From: Ascochyta rabiei
Lineage: Eukaryota; Ascomycota; Dothideomycetes; Pleosporales; Didymellaceae
Length of the DNA stretch: 64,000 bases
Assembly (NCBI RefSeq): GCF_004011695.2
Contig: NC_082410.1
Location: 1,240,001 to 1,304,000, forward strand
Reading direction: 5' to 3'
Position numbers and translations under genes: made by a program. Under the pieces are notes generated by a model. It was not told where the DNA came from and ran no database searches. It was given only the letters and a program-made list of their open reading frames with translations. Below, one piece after another: positions 32,872 to 44,599 of this stretch; position 1 is the first letter of the stretch; every line of letters begins with the position of its first letter.

Positions 32872-35800
32872 ATGGATCGTCACACTAACGATCGCCCGCG
32901 AGGATACTATAGAGGATATGGTCGCTCTGGTGACAATGCTAGTTCAGATGGACAGGCATACTCAAGCAGCTCAAGTGGCTCCAATACACAACCCGGTCAC
33001 ACTCGCCCCGTCATTAGACCATCATCAAACCCAGTCAGCCGCGTGCGAACTCCCGAAAAGCCTGGTGCATGCCCCAACCGGGTGGACATGTCTGTTGCGC
33101 CCGTTAAGCCTGGTAGTAAGCAATCATCCTTCACCTTGAATGGTCATCAAATCAGGGAGACTTACAAGCCTCGACTGAGCGCAGCAAGTAGCTCAACGAA
33201 GCCTTCACCAACAGTAACTACAGTTCTCAAGAGCAATATTGCTCGCCAGCAGTCAAGCAGCCAGTATGTGTTGAATAGGTCTCTCATAAGCACTGCGCCG
33301 TCGTCCTGGGCCCTGAATCAAGAGCTCAAAGTGAAAATTCTGGGCATTCACAAGAAATACTGGACCAAAGACGTCTATTTCGCCATGTCAGAATTAGGGA
33401 CCGTCACAAAGATCGACATACAATCTTGCAGCCGAGACAACAACGTCTGGGTGATTTTCCAGTACGTCGAATTGCTCACACCATGTATATCGTGCTAACA
33501 TGGACGTTTAGACCTCCTCCCAAAAACCTCCCTCCTCAACGCCTTCGCATCAACCAAGACTTCGTGCGATATGAAATACAGACACCATGGACCAGTACTG
33601 TTCCTAGCCCGGTAGATTCTGCGCGGGACTATCAGGAGTGCAACATCCTGTTTGCTGACTCGATCGACTTTGGCGTCCGGATTGCAGAATCTGGTTTGGC
33701 CAAAATGCATGAAGTGCGTAGCAAGGGTAACATCCAAGTCACCCTGGACCTCAAACGAAAAGAGCTCGACATCCAGTTCCCTATGGCAATCGACCTTGAG
33801 AACTATAACTTTCGCTTCAGATTGCCGATCACCCAGCTTTCACACATCTACAGGATACAGGATGGCGACAATTCATCATCCTTGATCATTCCCTTTGATG
33901 TACCACCCCAATTCTTCGCCCAGAAGAAACTAAGCACGCATGACAGCGATTTCTTCCCGACGAAAGAGCGTTCCTGGAAGGTTTGGAGCACGTGGTTCCG
34001 TGAGACTGACGTGGTTGATGGCCGCACGCGGCGACAATTGCAGACGATGCCGTTGATCCAACACAAGGGCTCAGCCACCATCGATATAGGTAAGATATCA
34101 TTTTGGAGGTCAAATCAAGCTAACAGTACCAGGTCAATGGACCGCTTATCGCCTACTGTTCAATAACGAAACAATGTCCGGTCCACAGTTCGACGAATTC
34201 CGCAGTGCGCTCGGCGACTTTGGCGTTACCATCCAAGACTCTGACCAGTTCACCACATCTCCAGGGCATCCATTCCGACTATCTGAAATATTGGGAGAAG
34301 AGTTTGCAGACACATACTCTCATACAGAGTCTTCGCACAAAGCATCCATCTTTGACGATCTTGTTTCCGATCAGGTTCACCTCGCTTTTCCTGTCCGTTA
34401 TCAGCTTGAAGCTTGCATGTCAAATGGATTCATCAAAGAGAACAGCGTGACACGCGAATTCCTCAGGAAGCTTGAGATTATGGACCCTCTCCGAGCCGTG
34501 CATATCCTTGAAAAGGTGGTCGACAAACAGCACGTTTATTACGACCCTATGGACATCTTTATGATTCGTATCAAAAGCATTCGTCAGAGATCGATACCTA
34601 GACACTGTGTAATGCAGCGGTCTGTCAACATTACACCGACCATGATGCACGTTGCCTCTCCCATCATGGAAATCTCGAACAGGATTACCCGTCAATACCT
34701 TGCAGATGCCGAACGATTCATCCGTGTAAAATTCTCAGACGAGAAGGGCGAAGGTCCTCTGAGAAACATGCCAGGCGGCAGAGCTGATGCGCTCTTCAAT
34801 CGAGTGAGTCGTGCCATGAAGCACGGTATCGTCGTAGCTGGTCGCTACTACGAGTTCCTGGCATTTGGGAACTCACAGTTTCGGGAGAACGGTGCATACT
34901 TCTACGCACCAACATCCACTAAGTCGGCGCATGACATCCGCATGACTCTGGGCCAATTCGACCATATCAAGACTATAGCCAAGTACGGTGCTCGGCTTGG
35001 ACAGTGCTTCTCCACCACTCGCGCGATGCAAACTACTGTTAACGTACAGAAGATTCCCGACATCGAGCGGAATGGCTACAGTTTCACCGATGGAGTCGGA
35101 AAGCTGTCAGAGTTTCTTGCGCAGATGGCTGCACAAGATCTCGGATTGCACAATGCGTTCGACGACCCGCCGTCTTTGTACCAGTTCCGCCTAGGTGGCT
35201 GCAAAGGTGTGCTTGCTCTTGATCCAGCCCTCAAGAAGAAGGAAGTCCACATTCGTCCCAGCCAGCACAAGTTTGACGCTGTGTACACCGGTCTGGAGAT
35301 TATCCGCTGCTCTTCCTTAGCCACACCGTTCTTTAACCGCCAAATTATCAGCATACTTTCACATCTGGGTGTATCCGATCGTGTCTTCATCCGGAAGCAG
35401 CAGCACATGGTGAATGCGTACGAATTGGCCATGACGAACAAGACAGAAGCGATGGATTGTCTTTTGAAGCACATCGATATGAATCAGACAACTCTGACGA
35501 TGGCGAGCATGGTCCTCGACGGATTTTTAGAGAGTCGAGAGCCATTCATGATGTCGCTCCTGCATCTTTGGCGTGCTAGCACCATCAAGGATCTCAAAAA
35601 GAAAGCTCGGATCGCTATCGACGATGGTGCTTTCGTACTTGGCTGTGTCGACGAATCCGGTATATTGCGCGGCCACTACGATGAACCGCAATCGCGACTT
35701 GATGCTACCCGGGAAGAGAAACTTGACACGCTGCCAGAGATTTTCATCCAAATCGATAATAGTAGCCGGAAAGGCCATTACAAGGTCATCGAGGGCACTT

Positions 35801-37209
35801 GTATACTCGCGCGTAATCCGTCTTTGCATCCTGGAGATGTTCGTGTTGTTCGTGCAGTCGACAAACCAGCTCTTCATCATCACAAAAACGTCGTTGTACT
35901 TCCCCAGGATGGCGATCGCGATCTCGCCAATATGTGCTCAGGCGGCGACCTTGATGGCGATGACTACATGGTCTTGTGGGATAACGATCTCTTACCGAAG
36001 ACCATCAACGTCCCTCCTATGGACTTCACACCCGTGAAGCCGATTGAGAAGGTGGGCCCCATAGACATAGCCGATGTCAGTGACTTCTTCGTCACCTACA
36101 TGAAGAACGATTCGCTCGGTCGAATCGCCCATGCCCATCTCGCACAAGCTGATCATCAAGACGCGGGGGTCAACAGCCGTGTATGTTTGGAGCTCGCGAA
36201 CTTACATTCACAGGCAGTCGACTACTCAAAGAGCGGCATTCCTGCCGTCATGGACTACGCGCTGGGGCCCAAGAAATGGCCTCATTTTATGGAGAAGAAG
36301 CACAAACCTGCGAGTCAAATATATGACTCCAAGAAAATATTGGGCCTATTGTACGATCAAGTGCAGCTCGTTGACTTCAAGCCGACGTGGGAAGACAACT
36401 TTGATCAGCGGATACTTGATGTTTTTGATCTCGACAAGCCTCTGCTACAGAAGGCTGCGGAGACCAAGGCGGACTACGACGATGCCTTGAAGAGATTGAT
36501 GGCGAAACATGGTATCAAAACAGAATTTGAAGCTTTCTCTGTCTTTGTCCTGGTACACAATGAAGAGAGCCGCGACTACAAGTTTGCCGAGGAGTTTGGG
36601 CGGACAGTTGGAGCGTTGAAGGCACAGTACCGAGAGACCTGCATCGCCGCTGCCGAAGCAACAAGCATCGTCGAGTGGGATCGCATTGGGCCCTTCGTCG
36701 CTGCAATGTACTCGGTGACAGCGAAGGAGATGAGGGAGGCGCTTGATGAATGCCGAAAGACTAAGACTGTCGGGGGCCAGGAGGTACCGTTACGCAGGAT
36801 GGACGCCGAGTCTATGCCGTTGATGTCCTTTCCATGGATATTCTACAGCGAGCTGGGCAAGCTGGCGACTGGTGCCCGCACAACAACCCAACTGGAAATT
36901 ACTCGAGGAAAACGACCGCAGACGCAGCATCATAGCAATGGCAAGGAGACCGGGTTCGAACTTGGCACCGTAGAGACCGATGAAGGGGTGACACGGTTCG
37001 GAGAAGTGCTAAATTTGGACTTTGAAGACACCCAGGCAACAGTTAGCCCTGAGCATTTCTCCAGGCCAGGAGATCACGGAAAGCAGGAGGAAGGAGCGCA
37101 GCCTAGAGGGTCACCGCCTGTTACGTCCTCGTCTTTTAGATCAGCAGCTGCTATTCTTTCAGACGACAGCAAGGTGTATGACAGGCAGTGGCCTGAAGAG
37201 GATGCGTGA
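32872..37209 (+). CDS. RNA-dependent RNA polymerase (QDE-1/SAD-1 type, RNA silencing)
   Basis: Three exons (32872-33461, 33512-34089, 34133-37209) encode 1414 aa. This is a eukaryotic cell-encoded RdRP, which makes double-stranded RNA from aberrant transcripts to feed Dicer. The catalytic loop is GGDLDGDD, with metal-binding aspartates Asp995, Asp997 and Asp999 (35947-35961). Other family blocks: FRENGAYFYAP, GYSFTDGVGKLSEFLAQ, YQFRLGGCKGVLALDP, RPSQHKF and ILARNPSLHPGDVRVVRAVD. Residues 1-150 are Ser/Pro-rich and disordered. Residues about 155-210 (LKVKILGIHKKYWTKDVYFAMSELG...) look like an RRM-type fold. Introns are 50 and 43 nt with GCTAACA branch points. Which fungal RdRP clade it belongs to needs a tree. 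Confidence 0.95.
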
Positions 37210-37518
37210 GGGTCAGATCGTCAGCTGCGAGGAGTTGGGATGGCGATGGAGGAAAGCACTTCGAGGCTCTGCCATGCACAGAAGTATCGGTACTGGCATT
37301 TATCGGTAGTGTACCAATTTTGTCCCACACATGTACGATAGGTAGAACCTCAGTAGGAAAAGGGAAAAAAATCAGAAAAAATAAAAGCCCCGACCAAAGT
37401 GCAATGTCAAGTGAATGGTGAGGGATTGCTTTCAGCTGTAGAAATCTTTACGTCTTATCGATAACCTTGAAGCCATGCAGAGTTCCGCCCTCACATTTTC
37501 TCCCCGCAACTGCTCACG
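37210..37518. other. Intergenic gap, RdRP / ELP6
   Basis: A 309-nt gap between two plus-strand genes, with an A-rich stretch near 37362-37385 that may mark the RdRP polyadenylation region. Confidence 0.35.
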
Positions 37519-38616
37519 ATGAGCTCGTCATCACGCATACCACCTCTCCTACAACCCTATGTTAAGCTTCCTCGCGAAGATTCGCTACTCCTCCTCACGA
37601 GCACACTCGGCGCCAGCGCGAACTGGTTGCTGATACGGTTCCTTTGTGATGCGCTGAGCAACAACAACCACGATGGCGGGGCAGATGAAGGTCACAATGT
37701 GGTACTCGCCTCATGGATGAGGGATTATGAGTTCTGGAAGCAGGAAGCTAGAAAGGGTGCAGGGTTGGATCTGGAGAGGCTGAGGAGGGAAAAGAGATTT
37801 GCATTCGTGGACGGATTGAGTGGGCTGGTCATGGGCGATGTGAAGGACGCGCACATCCAGCAGCCGCAAGCGCAAGGCCAATCCATGCCACCGCGACCTC
37901 AGGCGCAATCACCCCCGCAAAGGGCTTCACCAATGTTACCCGTCAGAGGACCACCGGGGCGCATAGTACCTGCGAGAGGCCCGCCAGCACCCACGGCGCA
38001 ACCAGCCCGTCCAGCATCAAGTACGACTGCGCCCGCCGCAGCGACACCGCAATCGAACACGAGTAGCCAGACCGCACTAGAGCACCACACCCTCACCTCT
38101 CTCGATCTCACGCACCTCAAGACCACGCTCACAGCCGCCATAGCCTCCCTAATCTCGACACCCACGCGGAAGACTCTCCTGATACTCGACACGCCCGACC
38201 TTCCCCTCGCCCTCACCTCCACCTCTCCCAGCGTCTTCACGTCACTCATCCTGCAACTCCACAACACACCGACCGTGTCCCACATCCTGACCCACCTCCA
38301 CGCCGACACGCCGCTCCTGACCCCGAGCGCGCCACCGCAACCGCTCGAAACCGCACAATACAACTTCCTGACCAAAGTCGCGCATATGTCGCGGAGAGTG
38401 ATCGGTACCCGAGTGCTGGATACGGGGGTCGCGCGGGACGTGAGCGGTGTGGTTAGGGTCACCGAGCAGCGGGTGGGGTGGGGTGATTTGGGGCTGGAGG
38501 GCGAGGATGGGAAGATGGACGCTGACGATAGTGGCAAGGGGAAGGAGTTCTTGTATCAGGTCAAGGGAGATGGGAGTGTCAAGGTTTTCGAGAGGGGCGC
38601 TGGTGGTGAGGGTTGA
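37519..38616 (+). CDS. ELP6: Elongator complex subunit 6
   Basis: Intronless 365-aa protein. Elp4, Elp5 and Elp6 form a RecA-like hexamer that binds tRNA and supports Elongator in making mcm5/ncm5 wobble uridines. Family features: LKLPREDSLLLLTSTLGASANWLLIRFLCDAL-like N-terminus (residues 16-47), the VVLASWMRDYEFWKQEARKGAGLDL block, RFAFVDGLSGL, and the C-terminal strands TLLILDTPDLPLAL and SHILTHLHADTPLL. There are no Walker motifs, as usual for Elp6. A Pro/Gln/Ala-rich insert (about residues 115-190) is longer than in yeast and looks disordered. It converges with the STAND-like gene, with 137 nt between stops. Confidence 0.85.
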   Translation: MSSSSRIPPLLQPYVKLPREDSLLLLTSTLGASANWLLIRFLCDALSNNNHDGGADEGHNVVLASWMRDYEFWKQEARKGAGLDLERLRREKRFAFVDGLSGLVMGDVKDAHIQQPQAQGQSMPPRPQAQSPPQRASPMLPVRGPPGRIVPARGPPAPTAQPARPASSTTAPAAATPQSNTSSQTALEHHTLTSLDLTHLKTTLTAAIASLISTPTRKTLLILDTPDLPLALTSTSPSVFTSLILQLHNTPTVSHILTHLHADTPLLTPSAPPQPLETAQYNFLTKVAHMSRRVIGTRVLDTGVARDVSGVVRVTEQRVGWGDLGLEGEDGKMDADDSGKGKEFLYQVKGDGSVKVFERGAGGEG

Positions 38617-38753
38617 TGAGGCAATGCAGCAGTACACACTGGCTGTGGCCCGTAGATTGGACAGTGTGATAAGGCATGAGGCCCTTGTTGCTTGACGAGT
38701 TTGATAGTACAGCTCTGAACAGACCGGATAAGAAGAGGGAAGTTCTGGTTTGT

Positions 38754-41700
38754 TCAGATCAGCGAAATACCATCCCAGCTCCCCTGCTGACCCCACGGGT
38801 TATTACTCCAATTCGCCTTCCCATCTGAAGCGCGCACGCGGAAGGGATTCTTGGTCTTCTCGACCCAGGAAGCCACCGAAGGTGACGGTGCCGCATCGCA
38901 ATCTCCACCCCATGCACTTTTCACATCAGCGCGGTCGAGCTGGCTCGTATGAGGAGTGTCGATTTTCTCGTCATCACCCTGGCCTCTCTGGGTACTTGCA
39001 CAGCTCCTTCTCGAGGATTCAGAAGTGGTCGAGGCCGTTGACGACGCGCAGTGCTGATCGAAACTTGTCTGGATGCCTGACGTGGTAGGCTGACTGGTCC
39101 ATTGCACTGCTGGCGACTGGCGGTAATGCGCACGGTACTGGTTCTCTCTTAGCATGAAAGAGCGCTCGATGAGGCCTTCGATGTCGCCCTGTGAGTGGTG
39201 AGTTTTGGCCACCTTTGGGTGATTGCGTAAATACGTACGAACGTGAGCCAGCCAGCAAGCTCGTACTCCGCACTGGCCGTCCTTCGGTACTTGAAATCGA
39301 GCTCCATAAGCGCGTACTCTTCGACAAGTGCTCCGTCAATCATGATGAAATCTCCTGGATTAGAAGATACCGGAGGTGAGAACTGTGGCGCGTAGTGTGG
39401 CTTGAAGAAGTACGAGTGAATTGGTTGGTCTCCGTAAAAGTAGGTTTGACCAGTGGCTACAGTTGGTAAGCAGTAGATCCGTTAACAAAAGAATGCCGCA
39501 TACCTGACTTTCGGCTGTAAGCAGGTTTCCAGCCCGAGCGTTTCATCGTGAGCAAAAGCTCACTTCCCAAGGACCGCACTGGAGGTTCCCAGAACAAAGT
39601 GCTCCTCACAATCTGTGCGTTTCCCTCGTCGAAAGGCACGAGCTCGCCGTGAGTCGAGCTCTCTGGGTCGTCAAAAGCGACGCAAACACCGTAGTTCTCC
39701 AAGGCAGTCTGCAGTCTCGAAGTTTCTCTAGAATCCCGGTCAACTTTCGACGGCAGCAATATCATCTGTCGGCTGCTCTGGCCAGTTCCCGCTTTGCTCA
39801 TATTAGCCAATGACAATCTTGGCGACTGCAACGAAGTCGATGAGCTGTGAAAACTGCTGTGTCGTTCACGTGTAGGCTGCAAGCTACTTTCGTAGTATTG
39901 AATGTCTGATTCTGGGCGTCGAGTGTCGTTATGAAAGAACCTCAGGGGCGAAAAAGGCAAAGTGGACGGGGAGCCTATAGCATCCGGCATGTATTCGTTC
40001 ACTTCGATGCTGCGGTGTTTGTCCATAATGCGTGTCTGCCGAACAGGCTGATGGAGGACGGGCTCGGACTGGCGAGTTGACTCTCGGGAGGTTTTCAGCA
40101 GTTTCTCGTAGCTCTGAAATTGCTTCTTGTTGTCTTCATCAGCCTTGCGTCTCGCCTCCGCTATCGCACTCTCGTGTTTCCTATTCAGGCTTCTTTAAGC
40201 ATCAGCAGCGGCTTTGACCGTATCAAGAGATTTTTGTGCTGTCTCGGCTGCTAACTGAGCTGCTGCAGCATCTTTCAAAGCGAGATTCCTAGTCTCTACA
40301 GCTCTCTCTGCTTGATCTTTGAGGTTCTTCACCTCAGATAGCCGTTCTTCTTTTGCAAACTGCTGCTTCTGTTTCATTTGCGCCATAGAATTCTCTAGTG
40401 CTTGAACTGTCTTGTTGTGTTCCTCAGTTGCAGCAACAAGCTGAATCCTTTCTGCAATAAGGTCCGCCTCCGCCCCCTGCAGGTCCTCTGTTTGTTGTAC
40501 AAGAAGCTGCTCAAGTCCTTGGATGACTCTGCTATATTGCTCGGGGACAGTCGACATTTGTTTTGTCTCTACAGCTTCATTCAAGTTTGCCTGAGTCTGC
40601 CCAAGCCGGGCCAAGTTATCTTGTTGCGCTGCAAGAAGGCTTTCAATCCTCGACAACCGGGGATCATCTGTGATCGCTGTTCGGATCGCCTTCTCTGCCG
40701 AAGCGATGGCAGTCACTTGGGTCTGTTGCAAGATGTCGGTCTGAGCACGTACCTCAGGTACTGGGGGCGGAGGCGGAGCAGGTAGCGATTGGTAAGCAGA
40801 AGGCATGTGCGAATACTGACTCCACCTAGAGCTCGTGTCATAGCTTTTGTCGTAGCTCGGCACGGGTGACCCATTCACGGCATACTGTGACCGATATGCA
40901 GAGTCTGTATATGGCGTTGTGTTTGCGACGCCTGACATGTATGCATTTGGCATTTGTGCGGGTAGGTGTTGCGAGTATCTGGGGTTGGAAGCAGTCCATA
41001 TGTCGCGTTTGGACCTCTCTGACACTGGCGGTACAGTGTAGTGTGCCGGATTTGACCTTGGTCGACCGGGGAGCTCTGATGCGGGCGCAGCCTTGCTTGC
41101 ATGTTTGAGAGGCTTATCGTCAACGTGCTCAAACATTACGTGTGGTGATGTTGGTACTTGTGTCGAATCTATTTGTGCCGTACGCCTCGAACGTTTCGTG
41201 GGTTCTGTACCTCTTGCTTTTCGATTCTTTCTTCCAGCACTGTGATCGTTATCCTCCGCGTGAGCATCGGTTACACTTTCTACATCCGAACCATGTTTCT
41301 GTGCGACGTCTTCTTCCTCCTTCGCCTCCTGGACCATTTTCAGGAACCTGCAGGTCCATTTGTCATCTTCGTTATGAGCAGAACTCGCGGCAATCTGCTC
41401 GTCGGTGAGCGTTGTCCAAGCAGACAACAGTCTATCGACCACAATGCCCGGTTCTGTCTTAGAACCCCAAACAATAATCTCTCGACTCGGCGGCATCGAT
41501 GGATCTTGTCTTGTTCTGCGTGACGCTAGAGTTCCAATATCCTTGTCCGAAACTTCGTCAGATGCCGAGGGTTGACGTGATGGTTTACGAACCGAACCCA
41601 GTACTGACGGTCCGAAAACAATATGGTACAGCCAAGTTGCAGTGTCGAACGAGTATTGTCTGCGGAGATCGAGTTCTGCACGCTTTCCGTGGAGAGGATC

Positions 41701-42365
41701 AAACGGTTCAGTAACCTCGACATGCTCGAGTTGCGCGCTCTCCACTACCTGGCGATTCGCTTGCACGACACTCTCGGTAACCTTGCGCTGAGTTGTAGTC
41801 CGATCGACTGCTTGTGGACTGGTTTGCCTATATCGGTCAGTCTTCGCCAGTCTCGTAGCAATAAAAATGCCTACGTATGATCCACTGGACCTCTCAACAG
41901 CACAGCGAGCTGCATTACTGATAGTTGCATCATCAAGGCTTTCTCGATGCCTTCAATATTCTTGAGCAGCGTTTTCGCCCCAGGTTTCCTCAAGGCCCAA
42001 ATAAATCTGTGTAGACTTCTGGGCGTCTCAAGCAGCTTCCCTAGTTCGGCTTCGACCTGTCTCCATCCCAAGATGATGCTTTTCGTGTTCGCATACAGCT
42101 CCTGCTTACAAAGCGTCTCGTTGTTGCTCAGCATGTCGGCCAGGATTTGAAGGCTCGTAGAGAACTGCGACAGTCTCTGTGCAATATCGGCCATCTCCTT
42201 TCGCGCATGTCTGAAAGTAGAGGTCACTTTAAAGAGAGCTTTCGCGAATCTGGCTGCGCCATGGGCAGTCGCGGCCACTGCAATTTTGTTACTACCAAAG
42301 AACACGGCGTGAGAATGAAACTCACAGGTCACTGCACTTGCGACTAAGCCCACAATTTCTGCCAT
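38754..42365 (-). CDS. STAND/NLR-type N-terminal domain protein with coiled coil and conserved C-terminal domain
   Basis: Six exons (42365-42326, 42277-41875, 41818-40256, 40180-39504, 39456-39239, 39188-38754) give 1111 aa. MAEIVGLVASAVT followed by ARFAKALFKVTSTFRHARKEMADIAQRLSQFS matches the N-terminal domain of fungal STAND (NLR-like) proteins, residues 1-150. A Ser/Pro/Tyr-rich linker follows. Residues about 510-720 form an Ala/Gln/Glu coiled coil. Residues about 780-1010 are a conserved block: ILLPSKVDRDSRETSRLQTAL, VRSTLFWEPPVRSLGSELL, GQTYFYGDQPIHSYFF and ELAGWLTFGDIEGLIERSF. No NACHT or NB-ARC P-loop and no WD or ankyrin repeats are present, so it is not a complete NLR. All splice phases agree. 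The function is unknown. Confidence 0.78.
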
Positions 42366-43046
42366 GTCAGTACACGCGAATCGATCGTTGCGAACTGAGG
42401 TGCGAACTGATGATGCCGCGAATTTAAGGTAAACGGTGGTCGAGGCATTGTGCTGCACTCAGCCTCCACCATTCAGATGGGGTGGTTCGCAGCCTGCTCC
42501 AGGTCGACGCAGTGAGCATGCAGGCAGACACACGAAAAGCCGCCATTGGTGACAAGTGAGCCGCGATGGCGAAAGGCTGAGCTTGTGTAGTTCATGCACG
42601 CATGCTTGACGTTAGCATAGCCTACACTGGGGTGGGGTAGATGAATTGTGATTGTCAGCTCTCAAGAAGGCACAGTCAACGATTGGAGCAGGTGCAGGAG
42701 AGGACGCCACAACTGTACATTTGTCGGAGCCGGATTGATCTCTTGGAAATTGCAGAGTTGAGTTTCTAGCAATGGGCGTCATCAGCGCGGAGCAGGTATT
42801 TATGTGCCCGGTAAATCTCACCTTGGTCGTTCTTGATTCGACAAGTTAGCTCGCTAGAATAGTAGTGCACCTCATATAGGCATTGGACGATAACATCACA
42901 GTGGAGGATCAATTGGAAGGTCGTAATGGAGTTTTCATTTCGTGCCGGACGTCCCAAACCTATCGATTTATAGGAGGGGCCCGTGCATTACCTCACGCCA
43001 TAACCCAGGAATGCTGAAAAAGAACCGTAGCCTCACCGCTGTACAT
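42366..43046. promoter_or_regulatory. Upstream region of the STAND-like gene
   Basis: A 681-nt gap with the promoter of the STAND-like gene and the RPS2 3' UTR. No exon or repeat is recognised. Confidence 0.35.
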
Positions 43047-43937
43047 TTAGTACTTCTTGCCCTCACGGAGGATATCGCTGTACTCCTCGAGCGGGCTGCG
43101 GGTGAGCTTGTTCTCAGTCCACAGGTCGGGTGTGAGGAAGCCGTATGTGTTGGCAACAGCGACGAAGGTGGCCTTCAGTGTGTTCTCAAGAGTCTTGGTG
43201 GAACCAGTGGATGCGGTGTAGGCATCCTGGACACCAGCCAACTGCAAGAGACGCTTGACAGCGGGCGAGGCGACAAGGCCGGTACCACGGGGAGCGGGAA
43301 TGAGACGGACGGTGACGGAACCGCACTTTCCGGACTCCTTGGTGGGGAGCGAGTGAGGCTCACCAAGGTTGGTACCCCAGTAACCACGGCGGATGGGGAC
43401 GACGGCGAGCTTGGCGATGATGATGGCAGCGCGAATGGCAGTCGCGACTTCCTTGGAGGTCTTGATACCGAGACCGATGTGGCCCTCAGAGTCACCAATG
43501 ACGACGATGGCCTTGAAGCGGGTACGCTGACCGGCACGAGTCTGCTTCTGGACGGGCTTGATCTTCATGACCTCGTCCTTGAGCTTGGGAAGGAAGAAGT
43601 CGACGATCTGGTACTCCTTGATGGGGAGAGAGTGGAGGTAGCTGCCGGTTGTCAGTCGCTGTCCGTCGCATTGTGCTTTTCCTGCGCTGGGACGTACATC
43701 TCCTCCATGCTCTTGATCTTGCCGGCCTTTACGAGACGGCCGAGCTTGGTCACGGGCTGCCATTCCTTCTCCTGCACAATTGTCAATTCTCTGCACTGCC
43801 CCTCAGCTTCTTGGTGTGCGCACCTCGGACTTGCCGCCACGACGACCACGTCCACGGCCGCGGCCACGGCCACGGTCACCACCACGGTCTCCACGAGATC
43901 CGAATCCGCCGCGAGCGGGAGCAGGAGCGTCAGCCAT
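43047..43937 (-). CDS. RPS2: 40S ribosomal protein S2 (uS5)
   Basis: Three exons (43937-43824, 43771-43698, 43641-43047) encode 260 aa. The N-terminus has the eukaryotic RG-rich tail ([15 protein letters not shown]). The conserved body follows: [35 protein letters not shown], the S5 domain [20 protein letters not shown] with [18 protein letters not shown], and the C-terminal [17 protein letters not shown] and [18 protein letters not shown]. uS5 lines the mRNA entry channel and is needed for decoding fidelity. Introns are 52 and 56 nt. A further 5' UTR intron is annotated separately. Confidence 0.97.
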
Positions 43938-44599
43938 TTTGTATGTCGGTGGAATGGACGACTACTGTAAGTGGGATGTTAGCGACTGGCAGAGCGAAGT
44001 GCAGGCGGCGCAGACGTACGGTGGATGTTCCTGAGGTTAGTGCTGTTGGTCGCAAAGTTGCAGTTGCGAAGTTCAATATTGCAGGCGGGCCATCTTCGGG
44101 TGCGAGCTAAGCGAGAAAGCGCTAATCGACCCTCCACCCACTTTACCATCTATGTACTGTGAACCTCAGGAACGGGAACAGGTCACTCCTTGGCTGTGCG
44201 TCTTTGCGTTGGTGTAACATTGCAGTGCTTGATTCTGCCTTTGCGACTCTGTCTAGTTGGATCATAGTGGGCAGTTCACTCTGTCGCAGCAGCAATGCAG
44301 CAGGGCAGGAGTTGTGACCGCACAACTTGGCTTCAGCACATATACCATGTTTCAAGGCAGCTGCTTGTCTAAGTCGTATCAAGGAACAGATGCTATGGTA
44401 CCGTGACAACACGTTACTTGAATAGGCGCACATCACGCGAAGCCGTCATCTGCAACTTTCTGGCGCTGTGAAGCCTTGATGACTAAGCCTCTCCGAGCTT
44501 GCTCATTCGTTCGCATGCTCGAAGGAACATGAACAAACAACAGAGCTTGGTAGCTTCCATGGCTTCAACATCTGCTACGAAACCCTAAGCTTATCCAAC
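43938..44599. promoter_or_regulatory. Divergent promoter region, RPS2 / ATG28-like
   Basis: A 662-nt gap between outward-facing genes, including the RPS2 leader intron. A telobox-like AAACCCTAA at 44579-44587 lies close to the plus-strand start rather than to RPS2. Confidence 0.4.
43965..44019 (-). other. 5' UTR intron of RPS2
   Basis: On the minus strand: GTACGT donor, CGCTAACA branch point and TTACAG acceptor, 55 nt, ending 27 nt upstream of the start codon. Leader introns are common in fungal ribosomal-protein genes. Confidence 0.7.

Noticed and set aside
44579..44587. Telobox-like AAACCCTAA as an RPS2 promoter element
   Set aside because: It is about 640 bp from the RPS2 start and adjacent to the opposite gene, and a single copy can occur by chance.
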